Shown here in pieces: positions 11,464-23,544 of a stretch of DNA of 64,000 bases. The notes under the pieces were generated by a model, which saw only the letters and a program-made list of their open reading frames with translations, ran no database searches and was not told the DNA's origin. A program made the translations under genes and the position numbers. This DNA is from Pachyseris speciosa. Lineage: Eukaryota; Cnidaria; Anthozoa; Scleractinia; Pachyseridae. How positions within the stretch are numbered: position 1 is the stretch's first letter; each line of letters begins with the position of its first letter. The DNA lies in assembly GCA_016490735.1 (NCBI GenBank), contig JAEMWC010001570.1:43501-107500 (forward strand), given 5' to 3'.

Positions 11464-11875
11464 GTCACGACCGAGTTTGCAGGGGCGTGGGTCTATTCCC
11501 CCATGCATGTTTACAATGACTTACCCAACCTCGAACCCAGGCTCTCTATCTTTTTCTCCCTTGTCGTCGCGAGACCCTGCTTGGACCTGATCACGAGACC
11601 ACTAAAAACAGCAATACCGCAGGAGGGTGGTTCATTAAAGCGGTTTTGTCACAGTAACAGTTTCTTGACCTCGCCACTCCTCGCTGTCATCAACTTTTTA
11701 CCATCCAAATTTGGGGTGGTCACTCGATCAGGTCTAACCAGTTTCTCTCTCTCGACGACAAGGGAGGCAAAGAGAGAGAGCCTGGGTTCGAAGTTATGAC
11801 TTAACACGATGTAAATAAGTTTGTGACGTCAACTGGGAAATAGACCCGCACGCATTACCAGCTCGGTCGTGTGAC
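11464..11875. mobile_element. Foldback element, GTCACGACCGAG ends
   Basis: GTCACGACCGAG at the left pairs with CTCGGTCGTGTGAC at the right. Inner arms 11,527-11,570 and 11,754-11,796 pair over about 40 bases. The 119-codon frame at 11,440-11,799 lies on this palindrome and is not credible as a gene. Confidence 0.75.
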
Positions 11876-13989
11876 AGATGCCGGCTTGGTTTCGTAACTT
11901 TTACAGCCTAGAAAAAGTCAAAATTAAAAAAAAAAATTTTAAATAAATAAATAAAATAAAAAATAAAAAAAGGCGCAATGCGTTTCCAACAGGTGTTAAT
12001 ATTTATCCTAGCGAAAATTATTTCTTGGTTAGCTGCACTTTAAATAGCCTGCGTAGCAAGTGTTTCCGTGGGGTTTTCCGAGCAAAGAAAGACCTGGCAA
12101 CGAGATTTTTTGTTTTTTACTTGCCTCTTAAATGAACCATGCCATTTATGTTTATTTTAACAAACAGCAAGAGATGTTTGTGTTTAGGAAAACCAAACTA
12201 AAGGAATGTTTCTGCTTAAAAACTACGGAGCACCATTGGTGAGAAAATATGGTAACCCATTTGGTAATGGTCACCGTACGTACGTCGTCCGTACGTACCC
12301 GGACGTCCGCCCAATCATGTATACCAAGTGAAATGTCCCATTACAGTTCATCCTCTGTTGCAGCCCGCGTGTTTTTAAGGCAGGAAGCTGCATGGTCATT
12401 TCATGTGGGCTTACATGAAGACTTTGAAGACAGCGAAACGAAAAGGCAAAGAAAGAGAGCGACTGAGAGCACGAAATGGACTAAGCTTTCATTTTGTTGA
12501 AAACGTGACAATCATACTGCAAAGTCGACTGAAATCAGAAGCATCTTCATTCCAAATTTCATGGGCGAACCCGCAAGTTTATTATCCGTTCGGTGTTTAC
12601 TTTGTGTTATGTTCGTGGTGTGTTCAGAGAAAAGAAACTACAAGGCAATTTCCCGGCTAGCCTGAAATCATGCCCTCTCCCTATATTCTCTACATGTCGC
12701 TGAGAGGAGGAGGGCATGATACATTTCTTTACGACATCACATGTAAAAAAGCCAGAATCTGGAGTTTTGTCTGATTGGTCGTAGAACAAAAGATTCTTTT
12801 GAGTCCCGTTCTGATTGGTTACTTGATTTACATATGTGACTTCCGGTGCAAACTCAACACAACTGAGCCGTCATGTCGGCTGCCGAGGCGAATTTTATGC
12901 AGCTATAACTTACTCTCTTCAAGAGTTTATTCACAAATCCTTGAAGGAAGAGCCGATGGAATGCATCCCAAGGATCTTATGCTTAAAAGAAGACGTTGCA
13001 GCCGTACTTTCCACAGGATTTAGCAGGAGAATTATTTACTAGTTGTTCCGAAAGCGGTGAAAAAAAAAAATGCATCGTTCTACTGATTCCAAAACATCTT
13101 TACGGTAGTTGTGGTGAGTCCCCTGGAATATACATGGAACCAAGAAGTCGGAAATCAAAAGAAGGCGGATTGTGCTGCCGCGATTGAGGAGTCAGGGTTC
13201 ACAGAGAAATCGGAAAATCAAATCGTGGAAGTACCATGTACAACGATCATTTTAATATTCACGGGCGAACTTGTTGCAAGACGTGCTGCTGCAGAATCAA
13301 AGTTTCATTCCCACACTTTTGATCGCTTTACGATGAAATAAAGGATTCTGATGTTCCACCGGCATATTTTTTTAGATCCGATATGCTGTGTAATTTTTAG
13401 CATGGTTTTGTCCATGTGTTTTAATGTTAAGATTGGTAGTGGCCAATCTACATTTTTCTTTGCGAGACGCCATCGTGACACTTGGATTCCCTGCTATCCG
13501 GGCTACGTGGTGTGGCAACGCGTGGATCGGATGGCAAGAGAGTCCAAGGTACGGAACTTGATATCGTGAACGGGTTCATTGTGCAATTTATTGGCGCTCG
13601 CATTGAGCTGGCGTCTTTTAAATCTGCTACACCATGCCGATGAGTCCCAATAAGGACGAAACAGCTGTCCATGGTTGCAGCCCTACTTTATCGAGTCTCG
13701 GTCATGTTGGTGTCTCGCAAAGTCAACTTTTTTCACGTAGTATCAGCCTTGCTTGTTACATGTATATTTTTTTAGTATTTTATTTGTTTCTTGACGTTTT
13801 CAACAGAGAAAACACACCAATGGTTAAGCATTATTCAAAAAAGTAGCAGTGCTTTTCCTTGCCGCGATTACCGCATGGATTTCCGGTAAAATCTGATTGG
13901 CTGACGTTTATCGTATGACACAAGATAACATCGCTGTTGGCAGGTAAACAACCGAGGGGCGGCAAGCGACTCGTACAGTAATTGTATCA
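11876..13989. other. No gene recognised
   Basis: Several overlapping frames of 60-85 codons but no domain. A small inverted repeat (ATCATGCCCTC with GAGGGCATGAT) lies at about 12,667-12,721. Around 13,870-14,090 there are GATTGGCTGACG and GTCACGTCAT motifs that could be CCAAT- and CRE-like promoter sites; this is a weak inference. Confidence 0.35.
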
Positions 13990-14033
13990 GGCGTTCTTTT
14001 TCTCCCTCCCCCGTACAAAAGAAAAAGAACGCC
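13990..14033. repeat. Perfect 14-bp inverted repeat
   Basis: GGCGTTCTTTTTCT at 13,990-14,003 and its exact complement at 14,020-14,033 form a hairpin with a 16-base loop. It may be a miniature foldback repeat. Confidence 0.7.
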
Positions 14034-14278
14034 GGAACGCTGGTCTCACTAACAGTACGCTTGTACTGAATGTCACGTCATAAAATCTAAAGCGAAAATG
14101 GAAACGGTAAGCTTATTATTTTTGCAAGGATTTTTAATTTATATTTTGCAGACATTTAATGTGCTTTTAGGAGCTAGGACTTGGAGGAATTTAGTTTGTA
14201 ATTGTCAGAGCATCTCGGGTACGACTACTACATTTGAAGTCACTGAGTTTGTGATCTTAAAATTTTGTTTTCAGTGGC

Positions 14279-14425
14279 ATGGCCAGACAACAACAGCTAG
14301 AACGTGCAGTGAAATTGTCATTTCTGAGATATCGTCAAACTCATCGACTGTTGAAAGAGATTCAGTTCCTTATAAAAAGAAAAATAATTCTTATGTTATG
14401 CATGCGGCCCATTTGTGTTTATTAA
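14279..14425 (+). CDS. Small candidate ORF, unknown
   Basis: After a good acceptor (TTTTGTTTTCAG, ending 14,274) an ATG opens a 48-codon frame rich in K, R, L and Q (start MARQQQLERAVK). A short ATGGAAACG followed by GTAAGC at 14,098 could be an upstream first exon, but the phases do not join to this frame. No family is recognised. It could be the 5' part of the gene whose later exons are proposed at 15,710 and 20,487. Confidence 0.2.
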   Translation: MARQQQLERAVKLSFLRYRQTHRLLKEIQFLIKRKIILMLCMRPICVY

Positions 14426-14452
14426 ATTGTTGTTTGTTGGTAATTTTTCCCC

Positions 14453-14536
14453 GCTAGCAGAGGCCTCTTTTCCTTGTATTCAGCATGCTCTTTTCTCCCG
14501 CGTGCTGAATACAAGGGAAAAAAGCCTCTGCTAGCA
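14453..14536. repeat. 84-bp miniature hairpin with GCTAGCAGAGG ends
   Basis: GCTAGCAGAGGCCTCTTTTC is matched by its complement at the other end, with arms of about 33 bases and a short loop. The end motif CTGCTAGCAGAGG recurs alone near 15,353, so it belongs to a repeat family. Confidence 0.75.
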
Positions 14537-15709
14537 GGGAATGGTAATTTTAGATAAATATCATGTCATTCCCCCTTTTCAAACTTCATTTGCTGGGCAT
14601 TGTAGCTATTATAGCTATACTAGCAGTAATCGTAGATTAAAAAGTGCGTTCGAGTATTGGTAGGTTTGGTATGTTAGCCCTAAAACCACCATATGGAGGG
14701 CCATGTGGTCCATTATGATCTTTGAAGTCAAGTCAAGTTCAAGTTCAAGTTTATTAAAATGAACAACATAATACAAAACAGCGCTAACCCGCAAATAGCT
14801 AAGGCTAATCTAGGCGGGTAGCGGGTAGGACTTTTTAAAGAGTAAGTATAATAATTGTGAGTATGGGATAAGTGAAGAGATAAAATACATATACAAGCAC
14901 GTTGAATAAATAAATATATAGAATAAATAAACAAATAAACACTAAAAGCACATTGACAGCATCTTGGAAAGCCTCAAAAATATCAACTTTGACTAACACG
15001 ATATTAAAAATATTAAAACATAGTTTCTGAAAATAGTTGTAGCAGCAACGAACAAATTATTGTAGAAATCGGCAATTCTTTGAGCTTTATCCAGACAGTA
15101 ATCCCCAGACATTCCTTCAGCTCCTCAGGACTTGTTCCGATCCAACATGGTATGTTCCTTCGCATGGCATATTTGTTTGTTTCAGTGACGAAATCGAAAT
15201 GACCGATCCGTGGTGTGTAAAAAGGTGTACAAAATATTTCTCAGACATTTGTTTATCCTGATATAACAAATTTCAGTCGAGGTCGTTTCTTGAGAGGTAA
15301 GGTAGCAGATCATCCACTTCAATCGCCAATCCTCGCCACAAGGAACCTTCCCTGCTAGCAGAGGTCTCTGGCAGAACCCCAATTTCATCGTGTTCAACAA
15401 CTCGATCAAACAGGTCTTGTTTTCGGAACATTTCGTCGATTCAATTCCGCTTTTACTTGATGAATTTTCCACTCATTGTAGTTGTATCGCCGCCATTTTT
15501 ACTTTCGCCATTTCGAGGCTGTAGCAGCTCATTTAAGACATTTAGACATCACTTTCGTCTTCCTCGCCGACGGCCGCCATTTTAAAAGCTTTTCAGTTGG
15601 CTTGGCGATGATGTCATTCTGGTTCGCCCCCGCAGATTGCTTGCAGATTGCAGGGGCAGCTCTTGTCAAGACCCAACCATTCAACCATTGTCCACAAATC
15701 TCGATTCAG
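14537..15709. other. No clear gene; repeat-like 3' end near 14,735
   Basis: TCAAGTTCAAGTTTATTAAAATG at about 14,733 followed by repeat-type sequence looks like a minus-strand retroelement end. A 96-codon minus-strand frame at 15,182-15,472 lacks any family resemblance. GCCGCCATTTT-type motifs near 15,490 and 15,572 could be promoter elements. Confidence 0.3.
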
Positions 15710-15858
15710 TCTGGATTAGAACTGCGTTCTGCGAACGTAACAAGGCTAATTTAATGCATTTATTAGAACTTGAAAGTTGTGAAGTCTCTGAACTTCAAGA
15801 TGAAATGCGGTTGGGATGTGCAGAGCTAGGTCATGAAGAATTAGGTCAAGCCAGAAGA
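15710..15858 (+). CDS. Candidate internal exon of an unknown gene
   Basis: The frame reads WIRTAFCERNKANLMHLLE and on to GHEELGQARR, ending at a possible donor AGA|GTAACA (15,859) exactly in phase 0. A possible acceptor TCTCGATTCAG ends at 15,709. The next proposed exon (20,487) also starts in phase 0. The protein is acidic and probably helical (SEVSELQDEM-like character); no family is recognised. The first in-frame ATG is at 15,753, so a short protein starting here is also possible. Confidence 0.35.
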
Positions 15859-16407
15859 GTAACATGAGTGTCAAATTTTGAAATTCCCTTTTTTAATATT
15901 CTCATTCCACCTGAGCTTAACTAACATAGCGATAGATTCACAACAACTACAAGTTTCTTCAAGGTAGATATTTGTTGACAACTCTTCTCAAATGCAAATT
16001 GACAGTCTGAATCCTTAACATTCTCATATAAAGAATTTTGAGATGTGGGAATAAAGTCTCGCGTCTCAACTTTAAAGCATTCGTATAAAATACAATCATG
16101 TTATTTTTTTTGCTAAGACAGAACAAAGGCCAATCAGGCATACAACTATTGGCATCAATGTTCAGTTGATTCAGGTACATGTTGTTGATCAAAGTGAAAT
16201 CCTCTTCTGACCTTAATTATTCATGACCCGTGAATTCATTTTTACCTGAATTTCATGTTGACCTACAACATACACATGCACTACTTTCTAACATGCATAA
16301 ATTTTGTATTTAAAAATGTTGTATGGTACTTTTCAAGTATGTAATTTTAAATGCTGGTAAATTGAATCTATGTAGTTTTTGTACAAAGCCTATTTTCAGT
16401 AGTGTGC

Positions 16408-18314
16408 TTAAGAGGCAGTCCCGCTAAAAGCGGTCCTCTCGACTTTGCGACCAAAAAAAGTTTTCCTTTATTTTTTGACCATGAAAAGGGTTTGGTACAC
16501 ATGTTTAAAAAATGCTAATATATACATTTAGCCAAGCCTAAAAGCGGAGCTCCACGATTATTATTTTTTTTACTGGTATTGAGCAACACAGCATGGCTTT
16601 CCTGGCGCCAATATTTTATGTTTAGAGTAGTCAACAGGAATTGACCGCGGTTCAAAAACATCAAAACATTACAAGAAAACAATACAGTCGACGCGTGTGT
16701 TTGTTCAAAAACAAATTTAGCAATCAAAGAATGATCAAATATTTTCATCCAACATCGTTGGACGAGCATGTTTGACGGTTTAGCCACCTAGTGCGCCATT
16801 AAATGGCTTTCCATGTTTGATCGAAATCAAACATGTTCATCCAAAATTTCGCATTACGAACAAATGTTTGATCGTTTAGCCACCCCAACAAACAAATCGT
16901 GCACAAACGGTAAAAAGCAACCAAATGGGCCACGTAACGTAAAAAATTTCAGCGGCAATAATACGCAAAAATCATTGTTTTTGGACTCACTTGGTCCCGT
17001 GTTTGGTCAAACATTGTTTTGCGTTTAGCCACCAAACGTTATGCTTGACAAACACGATAATGGATTTAAATGTTTGATCTTTTAGCCGGGACTTAACAAA
17101 CATATTTTATAGTACGTTAAGCTTAGACATAAGCTTAAATGTCGTAGAAAAGAGAAAAAGGAAAACAATCCTGATAGTTTTGATAGGTAATCGCATGGGG
17201 CCGAGTAAATGTCACTTGTGCCAGTTTTCAGAAAGCTGCTGAAATTGCCCTCGTCGCACAAAACATGTGATACTAATCCTTAATTTTACGCGGATTCATT
17301 GCGATTACGTGTTAATAACACAAAGGCAAACGTTTCAGTTCTTAACACTGCAGAAACACAGACGCCGAAAAACATGTGCAGTCAGCCAAGCGGAGGAAAA
17401 CACTTGTTCGCTTGTAAAACAACAAACAAACAATTCGACTAGCTACTTCTTTGTGTCCAAAACGAGTAAATTGTTATTTATATCCAGTCGAGACAAAAAT
17501 ACAAGTTTCATTCCTGAACAAAATTAACAACTATTAAACCAAATGCTAAGCTTCAATTTATTTAAGTTACCTGTGTTGTCGAGCTTTCTACCACTTGTAA
17601 ATACGCATCGATCCACTATAGTAAAAACACGCATCTACAAAAATAGCAAACGGTTTGTTCAAAGAAAGAACTTCTTCCACCAAGTGTGAGCTACTCGTTC
17701 CTCCCATTAATTCCGGTGAGTTGTTAAGAACTTTCTTGGTGAGTTGCAAGATGTCGCGGTAAAGTGAAGAAGCCCTTTGTTTTTCAACCACACAATCCGG
17801 TCGCGATAGAAGTGGATCCAACAATTGAAGAATTTCCTGCGAACAACCTTTTGCTGTTCCATTTTCCAGTTGAAAATTCACCTTCCGGAGTATCTTTTAA
17901 GTAGTTCTTGATTTTTATGCCTTTTATGCAAATTAAGAGACAGAAACTGAACTTCGAAGATGATGTTGTTTTGCTCAAAATGAAGACACGAACTGAATGT
18001 GAAATCTCGAGCCGCAGAAAGCGCGCGAAAAATTAAGCCTCGTTTTGGCTTGGGTGTCTCGTTTCGCTTAAATTAACTTGACTTGAGCCTGCGATCCAAT
18101 CGAAAACCATTACCTGGTCAGCGGTCAACTTCAAAAAAACAGCGAACCTCGATGAGCTCTAACTTGAGCCCGCGATATTGTCACGTGGTAACGGTCAGCG
18201 GAAACCTTGTTTTGACAGGTGTCAATTAGCCATGACAGGGATGCCCTATATCAAAGATGTACGCTGTAAACTAGGTGATCAGCTAGTGTATGGCCGCCAT
18301 GTTGGATTATTATG

Positions 18315-18347
<33 letters not shown>

Positions 18348-18398
18348 CTCCGTCGTCGTCGTGCGTACGCGCCCACGAGCAATACCGCTAGCCATTTT

Positions 18399-18430
<32 letters not shown>

Positions 18431-20363
18431 AGGTATGGTGCTCCGCCGGAGCTCCGCTATAATTATTTTCCAATTCTTTATTTTTGCGCCGCCACAGGCC
18501 CAAATTGAATTTTGGCTCACCTGCCCGAACTGATAGCGATCGAAAGTCTAAATTTCACAGATTTTGTCAAGCGCGCTCTGACTGCAAAAATCTAGTTCAA
18601 ATCAAATCAAGTTACAAGGTGTATTCAGTTGTATTCAGTTAGTTCCCAATTTCGGCTTAAAATGTAAGTAGTTCGCGCTCCAATTTTCAGCTAGCTTCCC
18701 ACGCAGTTGTGAGAGCCGGTTAATTTCAGCACCTTCTTCGCTTGTCATCATTTCTCCATACAACATAACCCTTTTCCAACCGCTTTTCAAATCTCTTTTC
18801 AAGTTCTGTTTAGCAATTCCAGATTACGGATATTAAACTCTTTACCTTTATAGCAGATCTAGTAGGAAGTTTTATTTGACTGGATCTTTTTATTTTTGAC
18901 CTGTACATTTCAACATGTGTCATAGCCTTTGCACAGTTTTGCGGGTCAGGCCAATCCTATCCCACATCAAGTTTGTGTTCGATCACGAGCCCTGGTTCGA
19001 TATGTTATTGGAGACAGTGTGATGGACTAAAACAATATTGAAGGAATTCCTTTTTTTGCTATTCACAGATTAGATACTTGTCTATACATGTATTGAAAAA
19101 CAGAAATTTTTCTTATTTATTTGTTCCGTCCCCTCCCACATTTTGTTCCCTCCCCTCCCTTCCCATGACACAACAAACAAACCAATTAGCATAGTCACGT
19201 TCAATGTAACGCAAGACAGCAGGCGAAGTTATTCTTGTTGGTTTAATATAACGGTCCGCGATGTTGAGTTTGTAGCTTGGAAACTTTGAAAACCGTAGCC
19301 GCATGAAAACCATCAATGATGGAAAGAAAATTGCAGAAAGTAGTGCCATTGAATAGGGTCGCTTGTGTTTGTTGGAAGCATTCAGAGCATTTTCTCCGTG
19401 GGCAGGCCGTGAGTGTATTGTTTCAAAATTATTAGCATAATGTATTTTATGTTTGTGTGTCCCCTCAAGATGCATACAATATCTACAATTACCAAATTGT
19501 AAAACATTAACTTTAGAATTTGATATTTTCCATCTCGTGGTTCACAACGTGAATTAACGAAATTTATTCAATAGACTACTTACAACCGCCAATGTTTACT
19601 CTGTCGGTCTCGCAAGCCATAAAGACTGATCACATTTATCCAACGTTTTACCACAACACAAGATTTTTATTGCATACAATCATTAAAGGAAGTTAAGACC
19701 CATTGTTTAGAAGGCCAGTAAAAGAATCTGAACGGGAAAAAAAATATCTTTTCGCCAATTTTTAGAATTATGCAAATGACTTTGACACCAACGATAATTA
19801 TGTAAACACATGGATTTTCGTCAATTTTGAGCTCGTGGTGTGTGGAAGCTAAGGTGATACCCGCCGGTTTGAAGCGATATACCAGTTCATTGGAGTATAG
19901 ACTTTGCTCTGATGTGGCTTTTTATCACGATTTAGACCAAACATTTGAGATTTCTTTCCTTTCATTTGGTTAGTTTTCGATATGCAAATTAAGGCTCAAG
20001 AGAAGGGTGTCTTCTAATCACGCTGGAACGCGTAAGATTTTCTTGTAAGTTTCTACATTTTGTCTGTGAACTAACTGAATACACCTTGTAACTTGTAGCA
20101 AAATAGAATTCAGTGAGCTAGATTTTTGCAGTCAGAGCGCGCTTGACAAAATCTTTGTAATTTAGACTTTCGATCGCTATCAGTTCGGGCAGGTAAGCCA
20201 AAATTCAATTTGGGCCTGTGGCGGCGCAAAAATAAAGAATTGGAAAATAATTATAGCATTTTTTAAACATGTGTACCAAACCCTTTTCATGGTCAAAAAA
20301 TAAAGGAAAACTTTTTTTGGTCGCCAAGTCGAGAGGACCGCTTTTAGCGGGACTGCCTCTTAA
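16408..20363. mobile_element. ~3.95 kb foldback DNA transposon flanked by TTAA
   Basis: TTAA at 16,408-16,411 and 20,360-20,363 bracket termini GAGGCAGTCCCGCTAAAAGC that are near-perfect inverted copies for about 108 bases. The right arm continues inwards to about 20,060, and its continuation on the left is found displaced at 18,466-18,660, so the arms are about 300 bases and the left one is split by an insertion. TTAA targets are typical of piggyBac-type elements, but the termini do not look like classical piggyBac ends. No transposase frame is seen. Confidence 0.75.
16517..18465. mobile_element. ~1.95 kb insertion nested in the left arm of the TTAA element
   Basis: The left arm breaks off at about 16,516 and resumes at 18,466. 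The inserted DNA has GCGGAGCTCC-type motifs at both ends and inner blocks such as ATGTTTGATCGAAATCAAA that also occur in the MITE at 25,311-25,700. A minus-strand 97-codon frame at 17,588-17,881 (helical, no family) is the longest inside. Confidence 0.55.
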
Positions 20364-20486
20364 ATATCGAGTACTTGAATCTGAACATATGAATCCTTCC
20401 GAAAAAAAAAGACTCGAAGTGGCAGTCAAGTTACATTTGAGCATTTAATATAAAAGTTTCATACTACAAAACATTTATTTTTATAG

Positions 20487-20663
20487 GATGAACAGTTTGC
20501 AAGAGATAATCCTGTATTAGAAAATCCCCTGCTTTTAGCTGCAAGCAAGTCGTTTAAAATACAGCAACCGGTCCCGGAAGTTAAGGACAGTGACCATTTA
20601 GAAGATCATCTGCTGATTGTAATGGAAGTTGGTGTTGCAGGAGAGATAAGTTTGGAATTGTGA
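20487..20663 (+). CDS. Candidate terminal exon of an unknown gene
   Basis: After the acceptor TTTATTTTTATAG (ending 20,486) a frame reads DEQFARDNPVLENPLLLAAS onward for 58 codons to TGA at 20,661-20,663. The composition (acidic, balanced, no low complexity) is protein-like. It joins in phase 0 to the proposed exon ending at 15,858, with the intervening 4.6 kb holding the TTAA transposon. Function unknown. Confidence 0.35.
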   Translation, partial: DEQFARDNPVLENPLLLAASKSFKIQQPVPEVKDSDHLEDHLLIVMEVGVAGEISLEL

Positions 20664-21585
20664 AAAAACAACTGAAATCAACTCAAGGATTACAATGGTA
20701 ATTTATTAAGATGAGACCTCACATGTTCATAGAGTGGTCAGTTTTAAACATTGAACAAGACAATATGTATTGGATAAAATTTACTGTAAGTAATATGTTG
20801 TTCCTACTGGATGGTGACTATAATGAATAATATGTTGTTCAAAAACTGGCAAGGCATTCAACTCAGCTTTGGGTTTTATCCTGACTTTTCTACAAGAGTT
20901 CTTGAACAAGTAATGTCTGATAGCTATTCATGCATTTAAATTTTTCGTGCATGTACATTATTACTTCAAGTAATATCTCAGCAACCAATTACTTATTGTA
21001 TTTCCAAATTGGAAAATCTCCAGTAAGCCAAATCAACAGAAGTCCAGAAGGAGTAACATAAGGTACTAGTGGTGCTTGCTATGCAGTGGTTAATTTGTTC
21101 AATGACTTAAACCAGCTGTGATGTTTCAGCAATTGCAATTCATCTCTCTCAAAATCTACATGTAACACAGGTTGTTATCGCTAGAGAATGTTTCAAAAGT
21201 GTTGCAACTGAAAATGTATTGAAAAAGAACATGGTTGTTCAGCAAAATTGGTACCCAAAACAATAATAAAGATGACTTGACTTAACTTGACTTGAAATAG
21301 GTACTCTGTGAGTGCATGTGGCTACTAAATGCTTCCTTGCGAACATATCCTGCCACCACAGGCTTTAAGTCATTTGGACAAACAACGTGGTGACATAGAG
21401 GTTACTGCTTAAGTGCAGTAACCACAATTAAAGGAGAGTGCACATTAAATATTCACTCTCACTGTTAAAACCTCAACTTCAAGGAACTGGGTATATTATT
21501 TAATCCATACTGAATATGTGAATAATCATTGCAGTTATGAACACTACTGAAGCAGTAGTTCAAATAAAGCCTGAAAACAAATTCA
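20664..21585. other. No gene; start of SINE-rich DNA
   Basis: A/T-rich DNA. From about 21,480 it shares sequence with the SINE copies further right (GAACACTAC..GAAGCAGTAG-type stretch). Confidence 0.4.
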
Positions 21586-21654
21586 GACTTGTACAGAATT
21601 CAAACCCATGACCTCTGCGATACCGCAGCAGCGCACCAACTGAGCTAACAAGCC
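21586..21654 (-). repeat. tRNA-derived SINE head, copy 1
   Basis: On the minus strand it reads GGCTTGTTAGCTCAGTTGGT (A-box region), then AGAGGTC and GGTTTGAATTC (B box), and closes with ACAAGTC. This is a degraded tRNA shape in a dispersed repeat with conserved flanks (CCAACTGGGAG.TGTTCATTTT), so it is a SINE rather than a functional tRNA. Confidence 0.7.
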
Positions 21655-21709
21655 AACTGGGAGTTGTTCATTTTGTTGGTTCGTAATATACCCATGACTG
21701 ATAAATAAT

Positions 21710-21925
21710 TGAAGGGCTGGGGGCATAAACTACCTATGTGGAATTTTCGGCCGTTTTTTTAGTTCGCTTGGATTTGTCCAAATTTTGCGTGTGAACTGCA
21801 TTTTTATTCAAAAACATTGTCCCGTATTTTTTTTCACCAATTTCTTTTTCGTTTTCAAGAAATAACGTATGCAAAAAAAAAACACCTAAAACTCTACATA
21901 GGCAGTTTATGCCCTCAGCCCTTCA
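21710..21925. mobile_element. MITE with TGAAGGGCTGGGGGCATAAA ends, copy 1
   Basis: 216 bases with inverted ends TGAAGGGCTGGGGGCATAAA and TTTATGCCCTCAGCCCTTCA. It sits immediately beside a SINE. A second copy is at 23,545-23,768. Confidence 0.85.
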
Positions 21926-22444
21926 TATGGTGGAGTATGCTAATTAACATTCATGAAAACAATACCCAAGGGTATTGTTTGAGTGAAAGACTAAGCGCCA
22001 AATGCTCGTAACCGATTTAAGAGAACACAGAACGTTTCTGTTCAGTTAGACGTGATGCAACTTTTCCATGGATTGTGTTCAAGATACTCATCGAAAACGG
22101 GCAGACTTCACTTCGTGCCGAATGAATTCTCGATAGCGTTTCCGAAGTTCGACCAACTATTTCACGGCTAATTATATAGCTGTTAGTTAATTCGATATTG
22201 TCAGCATAGCTATTATCCTTTAATTTTCAAAAAACTGTCCAATTAAGGATTAATTTGGATAGTTTTAGATAGGACTTTCCTATTGAAAATGGCAAACTGT
22301 CCAATTTAAGAAAAATAGGACAGCTTGTATGAGCCAATCAAATCCAAGAAAATACAATAGGAAATGGAAGGTAGTCAATCAGCTTAAAGCATTGCGTCAG
22401 CGCGGTAAACAGGACGTCGTGTTGCTGTGCCTTGTTGTTGAACA
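21926..22444. other. Upstream of the Crypton-type fragment; no feature
   Basis: A/T-rich sequence with a short inverted repeat around AAACTGTCCAATT at 22,220-22,320, related to the foldback at 23,063-23,188. It ends just before the ATG at 22,445. Confidence 0.35.
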
Positions 22445-22941
22445 ATGGCCGAATTAAGCAACGCAGATTTGCCAATATTTTCCATTTCTCAAGACCTTTT
22501 AAGCGATAACGCCGCAAATGAAAGATTTCCTACGCTGCAAGAAAAAGACCTTGCGAATCTGAGAGGCAAAAACCAAAACCAAAACACCTCCAAGAGTACA
22601 AAAACTTGGCTGAATGTTTTCAACGAGTGGAAAGTACAGCGTAACGAACGAAGAAAGTTTGGAGACATCCCTCGCAATGAGCTGGATGGAATTCTTTGCC
22701 ATTTCTTCGCGGAATTAGAAAACAAGACAGGGACGAATATGAGCCTGAAAGCTTGGCTGTTATGCAGTGCTCGTTGGACCGTCATTTGAAGAACTGTGGC
22801 AGAAATAACAGTATTTTGCAAGATCGTGAATTTGCACAATCAAGACAACAACTTGAAGCGAAAGCAAGAGAATTACAAGCGCAGGGTTACGGAAAGCGAA
22901 AAAATGCCTCTCATGCATGTAAACTTAAAAAATGTCACTGA
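22445..22941 (+). pseudogene. Crypton-derived DUF3504 / KIAA1958-QRICH1-like fragment
   Basis: The ATG frame reads MAELSNADLPIFSISQD, then TKTWLNVFNEWKVQRNERR and LDGILCHFFAELENKTG. At about 22,720 homology continues in the next frame (DEYEPESLAVMQCSLDRHLK, then NNSILQDREFAQSRQ). This order (helical start, short linker, EYEPESL..M..SLDRHL, REF..SR) is the N-terminal part of the tyrosine-recombinase-like family found in KIAA1958, QRICH1 and ZMYM2, which derive from Crypton transposons. After a further frame change a FGLRGRQEYY motif appears near 22,950-22,980, then sequence is lost; the catalytic C-terminal part is missing. Confidence 0.75.
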
Positions 22942-23062
22942 ACACTTTGGTCTCCGAGGAAGACAAGAATACTATTCAGTGATGGTAAGGATAATACTTG
23001 TTTGGGAGATGCCAAATTACATCTGACAAGCTATATAATTAATAAGTAAGAGGACTACATGC

Positions 23063-23188
23063 TTGTCCAATTTTGGAAATAATTGGATTCAAAAAATTCC
23101 TCTGACAGCCAAATTGGACTCGGCCTACGGCCTCGTCCAATTTTGGCTGTCCTCGGATTTTTTTTCATCCAATTATTTCCAAATTGGA
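23063..23188. mobile_element. Foldback element, TGTCCAATTTTGG arms
   Basis: TGTCCAATTTTGGAAATAAT at the left is matched by ATTATTTCCAAATTGGACA at the right, with an inner pair around TCGGCCTACGGCC. It follows directly on the Crypton-type fragment. Confidence 0.8.
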
Positions 23189-23544
23189 CAGCAAGTAGTC
23201 CTATTACATATACTAACAGTAAAGGCAAGCTGGGATTTCATGTCATGAGTGGTTTCAAAAAATGCGCTCTTCAAAATTAATGAACAATGGAAACCTCGGT
23301 GCAGCAGCTAGAGAGTTTTCAAAGTCATTTTATAAGGTAGAGTTTTTACTGAAAACAAGTACGGTAGTAATCTGCCCCAACCCACCGCCCCGGCCCCCGC
23401 GAGAGTTTTTTACTTCAGACAGCGCCCTCTTTGACCGTAATGAATTCTGGGATCACGTCCAGTTTTAGTTTTACTCTTCATAAATGTTCACATAATTCAC
23501 GTATGAATATTAATACGGTACGCATACAAATGAGTTTAACTTTA

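Noticed and set aside
11440..11799. 119-codon frame
   Set aside because: It lies within a foldback element and has no family resemblance.
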